Below, in pieces: positions 57,212 through 64,000 of a DNA stretch of 64,000 nucleotides. The stretch covers positions 76,834,432-76,898,431 of the forward strand of contig OZ020270.1 in assembly GCA_963971225.1 (NCBI GenBank), written 5' to 3'. Position 1 is the first letter of the stretch, and the number at the start of each line of letters is the position of its first letter. Below the pieces are notes generated by a model. It did no database searches and was not told where the DNA came from. It worked only from the letters and a program-made list of their open reading frames with translations. Source of the stretch: Melieria omissa. Its lineage: Eukaryota > Arthropoda > Insecta > Diptera > Ulidiidae. The position numbers and the translations under genes were made by a program.

Positions 57212-59755
57212 TCTATATATATATAAATGAAACGTGGTCCGTTCGACTGCTTATCACTCGAGAACGGCTGGACCAACTTGGATACTTCCTTCGGCGGGTT
57301 TGTTCGAAATTGTTACGTAAAGGTTTATAAAGAAAGAAAAGTTGGGAAAACGGGGCGTGGCGCCACCAGAATACATTTTTCGACAATAACTTTGGAACCA
57401 TAAGTCACACATCAATTAAATTTAGTTCACACTTACTATTTAATCATGTCCTTCGACCGACGGAATGGGGTGGGTATTGGACAAGGGGGTGTGGCACCGC
57501 CCATACAACTCAAATCTTTTAAGTGGAATAGCTTCGAAATTGTAAGTCGCACAATATTGAAATTTGGTGTACCGTCTCCTCATAGATGTGTTATTCTACT
57601 GTTAAAATTTGATGGGCGTTGAACAAGGGGCGTGGCACATTTTTTATGCAGCAGAACTGTAAGTCGTACATCAATGAAACTTGGTATGAACCTACCAGTT
57701 AATCATATCTTTCGGCAGAGGGAATAAGGTGGGTATTGAACAAAGGGGTGTGGCACCGCCCATACCACTCAAATCTTTTAAATGGAATAGCCTCGGAATT
57801 GTAAGTCGCACAATATTGAAATTTGGTGTACCGTCGTTTCATAGATGTGTCATTCTACTGTTCAAATTTTATGGGCATTGAACAAGGGGCGTGGCACATT
57901 TTTTATGCAGCAGAACTGTAAGTCGTACATCAATGAAACTTGGTATAAACCTACCAGTTAATCATATCTTTCGGCAGAAGGAATAAGGTGGGTATTGAAC
58001 AAAGGGGTGTGGCACCGCCCATACAATTCATTTATTTTAAATGGAATAGCTTCGGAATTGTAAGTCGCACAGCATTCAAAATTAGTGAGGCGTCGCCTCA
58101 TAGATGTGTTATTCCACTGTTAAAATTTTATGGACGTTAGGCAAGGGGCGTGGCACATTTGTTTGACCCAAACTATCCGCATAATTTGGGAACTGTTAGT
58201 CGCACATGAATGAAACTTAGTACGAATTTACCATTTAGTCATATCTTTCGGCAGAGAAATGAAGCGGGTATTTAACACGAGGGCGTGGCTCCGTCCATAC
58301 AACTCTAATCTTTTATATGGAATAGCTCCGGAATTGTAAGCCGCACAGTATTGAAATTGAATATACCATCGTCCCATGGAAGTGTCATTCTACCGATAAT
58401 ATTTTATGGGCGTTGAACAAGGGGCGTAGCAAATTTTTTATGCAGCAGAACTGTAAGTCGTACATCAATGAAACTTGGTATGAACCTACCACTGAATCAT
58501 ATCTTTCAATAGAGGGAATGGGGCGTTGGTCAAAGAGCGTGGCACATTTTTTATGCTCAGACAGTTATGCAGTACACATACACATCAGTGAAACTTGGTA
58601 CGAACTTTCCACTTAGTAGAACAATTCGACTAGAAGAAAGTTGTGAGCACTGGACAAGAGGGTGTGGTACCGCCTCCATTTTTATATACATAGATTGTTT
58701 GCCCTAATTGACCGACTGATTGATTGATTGATTGATTCATCATCGCTCAACCCAAACCGCTGAAGCTACGAACATGAAATTTGAACTGTAGATATATCTT
58801 GAAAAATGAACCTCCGCTAAGACGGGATTTTTTGAAATTCGGGGTGTAAAGGGGCAAAACATCTGTTAAGGTGTTGTATGAAGAAAAGTGATTTAAGAGA
58901 CATATTGATTTCGAACTTCCTGAAAATACTCTAAACAAAAAATAATTCGATACGTATTTTATAATTTTTCGAAAATCAAAATTTAACTGGACCAATAATG
59001 GGTTAAGATTTGTTTAAGGGTAGACTCGAAAAAAACATGAACCGATAGGCCTATTGACTTTACAAATTATAAAAATACTTGAAATAAAAAAATTATACAC
59101 GCGTTTCTCATTATTTTCAAAATCGAAATCTAACTGGATCAACGACGGGTTAAAAGTATGTATGAAGAAACAATTTTTTTGGCCTTTTAACTTCAAACTT
59201 GGTGAAAGTACTTTAAATGTAAAATAACTCGATACGTGTTTTTCATTTTTTCCAAATATTAAAATCGGACGGGGTCAACGACCGGTGAAAAGTTTGTATG
59301 GCGAAACTGTAACAAAAAAATGAATTAATTAATCTTGATCAAACTTTGTGAAAGTACTCTGAGTGAGAAATAATTTGACACGTGTTTTTCACTTTTTTGA
59401 AAAACAAAATGTAACGGGGTCAACAATGTGTTAACAGTGTAACACGATTTATTGGTCCTTTTGACTTCAAACTTGGACAAAAAGCATTTAAATCGGGAAA
59501 TAATTACAATGTTTTTTTCATATTTTTGAAAATCGAAATCTACCGTGGTAAACTAAGGGTTAAGATTTTGTTTAGAGTAAACGTGAAAACTAATGATTTA
59601 AAGGGCCTTTTGACTTCACAATTTTTAGAACCACTTGGCATCAAAGATAATAGACATATGTTTTTATTTATATCAAAATGGGTTCAACCATGCGTTCAAA
59701 ATATGTATCGGGTGAAAGAAGAGAGCTTGCGTGCGAAGCCGCGGGGCCCAGCTAG
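57212..59755 (+). mobile_element. Helitron, complete, non-autonomous
   Basis: Starts TCTATATATATATAAATG and ends GCGAAGCCGCGGGGCCCAG then CTAG (59752-59755), between A57211 and T59756. 2544 bp: leader, tandem array (57340-58690), then AT-rich blocks homologous to the Helitron at 1745-4839. The leader contains GGCGGGTTTGTTCGAAATTG, a motif common in insect non-autonomous Helitrons. Confidence 0.9.
57340..58690 (+). repeat. Helitron minisatellite array
   Basis: Degenerate units with GTGTGGCACCGCCCATAC landmarks near 57489, 57750 and 58010 and related GGCGTGGC landmarks to 58660; the same family as 1-1745 but more diverged. Confidence 0.8.
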
Positions 59756-60350
59756 TTTTGTATATATTTGTTGAATATTTTGGCATAATTTTGCATGTTT
59801 TTTCCATGTTTTGCCGTATTTGGCGTAAGTATATATATAAACATATTCATATAGACTTATTTTTTTCTATGCAAACTAACAAGAGTGATGTTCGTGTGCT
59901 CCTGTGTGTAAGGGGTTGGGATGGGAGCTAAATTGGACAATCCCAGACTTTTGTTATTCCGAGAATGATGTTCTTACGATCATTATTGAGGATGTTATAG
60001 TTTGGCTTACTCAGCTATTTTTTGGAGTCAGCAATGCCCAGCATACAAGAATACTGAACGTTGTCGTACTCCACGAGCTGGTGTACGGCATATACAGACT
60101 TGAAGAAAACTTGGAGGAAATTTTAGTTATTTACTGTAATAAGTAGTTAATTTGTTACATTTCATTTTAAGTTTTGTTATTGTTTGAGTTAAGGTTTTGT
60201 TTTGAATTCTATTTAAAAGACAATGATTTTTTCAACTGTTTCGAACTTCCCAAATTTCACTAAATTCCTGGAATATAAGAAATACCACCAGTTTACCCGG
60301 CTTTGCACAGAAGAATTTCATACTTTTATTAAAAAAATTTTGATTCCATA

Positions 60351-61446
60351 ACTATCACAACCCCGCGGCTGTGCACGCGAAATTTTAAGTCAATGGGCTC
60401 AATAAATCAAGTTTCCGTCCGGACGTCTTGTAAATATTTAGTCACTTGGCACCGGCAGCGCTAATACGTATTATTTGGCTTGTCGCCGGCCGTTTTTTAC
60501 ATTATCCGGAGGCTATGAATTGTTAAGTTACACTAATCTCATCGTACTTTCATGAAATTTCGAAGATATACATACGAAACTAAATACAAAATTAGGTTTT
60601 TTGTAATTCGCGCACGACACCACTGCCGGCTGTTGGTCGCTAGTTTTCTTAGGACGCCACTGTGGTGTCACCGGACGACATAATGGGAATCCTTCGTTGT
60701 CCCAGTCAGATTCGTACGAGAAAATAACTGTCTAATTATATCTTATTTAAAGGCCTTTTGCCATATTTAAAGTAATTTGACCGCTTAAATCATGTTTCCC
60801 TACACAAACTCTTAACCCATCGTTGATAAAAAACACGTTTCACTTTAACCTAGTTTGAAGAAAAAAAAATCATTAAATCATGATTATCCATACAAACTTT
60901 TAACCCTTAGTTTACCCTGTTTGATTTCGATTTAAAAAAAAACTGTAAGACACGTGTTTGATTATTTCGCATTTGAAGTACTTTTACCAAAATTTGAAGT
61001 CAAACGGGTCAAAAAATTTTGTTTCCCCATACTAGCATTTAACCCTTGGTTAACCTAGTTAAATTAGATTTTCACAAAAGTAAAAAATTTGTGTTTAATT
61101 ATTTTTTATTTCTAATGTTTTCACAAATTTTTAAGTCAATAGGCCTATCGATTCATGGTTATGTCGTAGTCTTTCCGTATACGAACCTTAACCCTTGGTT
61201 GACCCCGTTAAGTTTCGATTTTCGAAAAATTGAAAAATACGTGTCGAATTATTTTTTATTTGAAGTATTTTCACCAAATTTGAAACCAATAGGCTAATTA
61301 AAATGTGTTTCTTCATACAACACCTTAACCCATGTTTTGCCCTTTTAGACCCCGAATTTCAAAAAATTCTTTTTGAACGAAGGTTCTTTTTGAACGAAGT
61401 ACCTACACTGTAAATTTCATGTTTGTAGCTTCAGCGGTTCGACCTG
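60351..61446 (-). mobile_element. Helitron fragment, reversed, 5'-truncated
   Basis: Left end CTATCACAACCCCGCGGCTGTGCACGCG resembles a decayed CTAG end; the body has minus-strand blocks shared with 58740-59700 (for example around the TTCAGCGGTT motif at 61429-61438). A GC-richer stretch at about 60415-60720 has no counterpart in the other Helitrons. Confidence 0.65.
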
Positions 61447-61522
61447 GATGGAGTGCATATGTTTTGCATATATTTTGCATATTTCGTGTGCATATTTGGT
61501 GTGCATATAAATCCGATACCTA

Positions 61523-62012
61523 GTGATGAGCATTGTTTTGATTTTTGATGGAACATTTCGTGTTTTTTTGGCTTGTGGTAAGTTTTTTGATTTCCATTCC
61601 GCACTTTGGCGCTTGGTTTCTGGATCGTATTGGAAACACCATGTTTCATCACCCGTAACAATTGTTTTCAGGAAATTGGGATCATTTTCTGCGGCTGCAA
61701 CGATGTCTCTAGAATGACTGACTCTCATTAATTTTTGCTTCTCGTTCAATGTGTGTGGAACAAATTTTGCGCAGACCTTTGTTTTGCACAAATCCTCGTG
61801 AAGAATAAGTCGTATAAGGCCTCTTCCATCATTTTCAGTGAAGCATTGCGGTCTTCTGCAATAAAATCACGAACTTTCTGGATCATTTTCGGCGTCCGAA
61901 CTGAAATTGGTCTTCCTTCTTTTATTTCATCTTCCAGCGACTCTGTGCCATCCAAAAAACGTTTATGCCATAACAAACCATTTGATCTTGTTAAACAAGC
62001 ATCACCGTACGC
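61523..62012 (-). pseudogene. Mariner transposase island 2 (first catalytic Asp)
   Basis: Encodes ACLTRSNGLLWHKRFLDG, TLNEKQKLMRVSHSRDI and TIVTGDETWCFQYDPETK, whose GDE carries the first catalytic Asp, followed by QAKKTRNVPSKIKTMLI. Flanked by the hAT TSD (61523-61530) and the LINE TSD (62001-62012). Confidence 0.88.
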
Positions 62013-62421
62013 CATATCCGACAAATGCTCACAGTTTCTTTTGTCACTAGGCAGAAGAGACTGCAGGCAGATGGTAGGTTTAATGACGGGCCATTTCCTA
62101 TGGGCGAAGCACATGGAAATGGTAGGCATATCTGACAGTGCCCTATGTCCTGCCTGTGGGGAGGACGTTGAGACGGCGGAACACTTCCTGTGTCTCTGCC
62201 CCGCGTTCGCTCGTATCAGGTTTGAGACGTTTGGCACTGATGTGCTAAGAAGCGACCACCTTGGCTCCTTGGCACCCCAGGATCTATCAAGGTTTCTTCG
62301 GAAATCGGGTAGATTTAAAGCACATTAACAGGGAACAACAAGTCGTAGTACAATGGACGTATAATTGTCTGAGTGCTGCGCTTGCTAGATCGTTCCGACA
62401 AAGGAAAAAAAAAAAAAAAAA
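62013..62421 (+). mobile_element. 5'-truncated LINE tail with poly(A)
   Basis: 409 bp: the last ~100 codons of a LINE ORF2 with zinc-type motif CPACGEDVETAEHFLCLC, stop at 62326-62328, 3' UTR and A-run to 62421. Perfect 12-bp TSD ATCACCGTACGC (62001-62012 and 62422-62433). Nearly identical to 63629-64000, so both come from one family. Confidence 0.9.
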
Positions 62422-62511
62422 ATCACCGTACGCTGGCTACATCATTCGGAATGTTTCTGATGCACTTTTACCAATTTTTGCGTGGAATTTATTGACCGCT
62501 CTTTGCTCCAT
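62422..62511 (-). pseudogene. Mariner transposase island 1 (N-terminus)
   Basis: Start ATG at 62511-62509 (MEQRAVNKFHAKIGKSASE), the N-terminal DNA-binding helix region of mariner; a TAG lies near 62448-62446. Continues at 62012 after the LINE tail. Confidence 0.85.
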
Positions 62512-62599
62512 GTTAAAATTTCAACATCAAACGAAAACGTGTTTTGCAAAACGAATTTTAATAAATATTAATGTCAACCAAATGTCATGAAATTGACAG

Positions 62600-63189
62600 T
62601 TAGAAGAGGAAGGTTGAAGCAGAGTCTATACTAGTCTTGAAACTCCTGTAAAATGAATTGGCAGCACTCATATCGAACTGTCACATCAGGACTTTTGATT
62701 GTCACATCAGGACTGGGCCGGCAACATGCTTCTCACCACGAAAGATACTGCGCAGATAACGTTGTCTGAGAAAGATTTTGTCGTATGTTCTCGAAAAGTC
62801 AATAGAACATACAACTTTGTTTCCTAAAGCCCGAAAAATTGCATGGTGAAACTGATTTTATACGTTGTTTTTTTTGTTATAGCACAAAGTTATTCTAGCA
62901 CAAAAATAGATTTCAATCAAGAAAATTAAAGTATCAAAATGCTTTTTGATTAATATTCGCTATAGTAGATTATTTGAAGAAATTTCTTGTTTGCACAAGT
63001 ACATACAAATTGTGTTTATTTCAGAAATTTATTGCGAACGGAATTGCGTTTTGCGGTGTTGTCTTATTTGTAATCTTGCGCATGTTATGTTCGGACTCAT
63101 ATTGCATCCGATGAATGTTCTTTCTAAGAAAAAGAGGTGGTCTCATGCCAAACATTATCTTTTACCTTTTATCTTTTACCTCTCTTTGC
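62600..63189. other. Unassigned sequence
   Basis: Probably includes the mariner 5' flank and then unassigned DNA. A small direct repeat TGTCACATCAGGACT occurs twice at about 62684-62718. No domain-bearing frame found. Confidence 0.5.
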
Positions 63190-64000
63190 CCTAGGCTCGC
63201 ACGCATCTGTGTTTCAGGCGGAGGTGCATGCGATACTTGAGGCGATGAACTTTGTCGTAGAGAGTAAGTGGAAAGGCAGGTCTATCTGTGTCTGTAGCGA
63301 CAGCAAAGCTGCGCTTATGGCCTTGGACAGCCCTCCAACCACCTCTATGCTAGTCAGGTCCTGCAAATCCAGGCTTAATTATGTTGGAAAATACAATAGC
63401 CTGATGCTCACCTGGGTCCCGGGACACGCAGGAATTGTGGGTAACGAGACCTCGGATTCCCTAGCTAGAATGGGCTCTGAGGCTGATTTTGTCGGCCCTG
63501 AGCCTGTTCTGCCACTCCCATCTGCAGCCATCAAAGCCACAGTTAACGAATGGGTCACTATGACCCAGGAGCGAGCATGGCAGGCTGAGAGCGGCTGCAG
63601 GTGGACGAAACTTATGCTTCCCGCCATATCCGACAAATGCTCACAGTTTCTTTTGTCACTAGGCAGAAGAGACTGCAGGCAGATGGTCGAGTTAATGACG
63701 GGCCATTTCCTATGGGCGAAGCACATGGAAATGGTAGGCATATCTGACAGTGCCCTATGTCCTGCCTGTGGGGAGGACGTTGAGACGGCGGAACACTTCC
63801 TGTGTCTCTGCCCCGCGTTCGCTCGTATCAGGTTTGAGACGTTTGGCACTGATGTGCTAAGAAGCGACCACCTTGGCTCCTTGGCACCCCAGGATCTATC
63901 AAGGTTTCTTCGGAAATCGGGTAGATTTAAAGCACATTAACAGGGAACAACAAGTCGTAGTACAATGGACGTATAATTGTCTGAGTGCTGCGCTTGCTAG
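63190..64000 (+). mobile_element. RNase H-bearing LINE, 5'-truncated, runs off the window
   Basis: Frame 63193-63940 encodes an RNase H domain lacking its first strand (VFQAEVHAI, VCSDSKAALMAL, VPGHAGIVGNETSDSLAR), then the C-terminal zinc-type motif and stop at 63938-63940. The 3' UTR continues to the window end and no poly(A) is reached. The left edge near 63190 is inferred from loss of coding. The same family as the insert at 62013. Confidence 0.85.

Larger units (their letters stand above)
57010..61522. mobile_element. hAT-like element, non-autonomous, with nested Helitrons
   Basis: TIRs TAGGGATCGGAATTATATGC / (inverted) TAGGTATCGGATTTATATGC and a perfect 8-bp TSD GTGATGAG (57002-57009 and 61523-61530) in the mariner gene. 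TTTTGCATA-type sub-terminal repeats at both ends. After removing the Helitron (57212-59755) and the reversed Helitron fragment (about 60351-61446), some 0.9 kb remains, with no transposase I can recognise; the small frame at 59904-60146 has no known domain. Confidence 0.82.
31479..62511 (-). mobile_element. Exploded mariner element (outermost layer)
   Basis: Four collinear minus-strand islands (62511-62422, 62012-61523, 57009-56789, 31718-31479) form one mariner transposase gene in correct order. Each gap is an independent insertion with matching target-site duplication (12 bp, 8 bp and 3 bp). Islands sum to about 1 kb, close to the usual ~345 codons. I could not identify the mariner TIRs. 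Confidence 0.85.

Noticed and set aside
59904..60146. 80-codon frame in the hAT as a transposase piece
   Set aside because: No hAT motif (zinc-finger BED or C-terminal dimerisation) is visible and the length is within chance.

Overview
This 64-kb window looks like insect nuclear DNA, most likely from a fly (Diptera). The evidence is its transposon complement: an LOA-clade LINE with RNase H, a 17.6/297-type env-bearing LTR element primed at TGGCGCAGTCGG, BEL/Pao, Transib, Harbinger and mariner, together with AT-rich spacers. I see no host gene, tRNA or rRNA. Almost every base that can be assigned belongs to a mobile element, mostly broken and nested, as expected of pericentric heterochromatin, a piRNA-cluster-like locus or a transposon graveyard (inference).

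Left part. 1-4839 is a non-autonomous Helitron cut by the window edge, with a second Helitron in reverse orientation (2092-4394) inside it at an A/T site. Both carry long minisatellite arrays. 5160-5588 is a reversed solo LTR and 5596-6557 a deleted Tc1/mariner-like element. 6578-20042 is a Ty3/gypsy element (A) with a SAP-motif Gag. It is split in its integrase gene by an env-bearing errantivirus-like element on the minus strand (C, 11507-19145). C has identical LTRs, but its interior was hit by LINE insertions and its reverse transcriptase region is replaced by a fused CR1-like/RTE-like LINE piece.

Middle. 20047 to about 30870 is a CR1-group LINE (D, minus strand). An almost intact 5.6-kb LOA-clade LINE (20091-25721) sits in its tail, and two MITEs sit in its ORF1. 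Small relics of gypsy pol and of an LOA-like tail follow.

Right part. The outermost layer is one mariner transposase gene (minus strand) spread over 31479-62511 as four islands that together account for about one full-length transposase. Its gaps are filled by a Harbinger element (31719-56788, TSD CTG), a hAT-like element (57010-61522, TSD GTGATGAG) and a LINE tail (62013-62421, TSD 12 bp). The Harbinger in turn holds a CR1-group LINE (E), which is itself split by gypsy B (34194-40159) and by a BEL/Pao element (41066-50933). The BEL carries a Transib (44564-46476) in its gag zinc-finger region. An intron of the Harbinger transposase holds a solo LTR, which holds a second Transib, which holds a Helitron fragment. 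The hAT contains a complete non-autonomous Helitron (57212-59755). The window ends in a 5'-truncated RNase H-bearing LINE.

The layers order in time by nesting. LTR divergence counted by eye is 9/423 for A, 12/387 for B and 0/325 for C, so C is the youngest LTR insertion. Boundaries with matching target-site duplications are precise; others are marked approximate.
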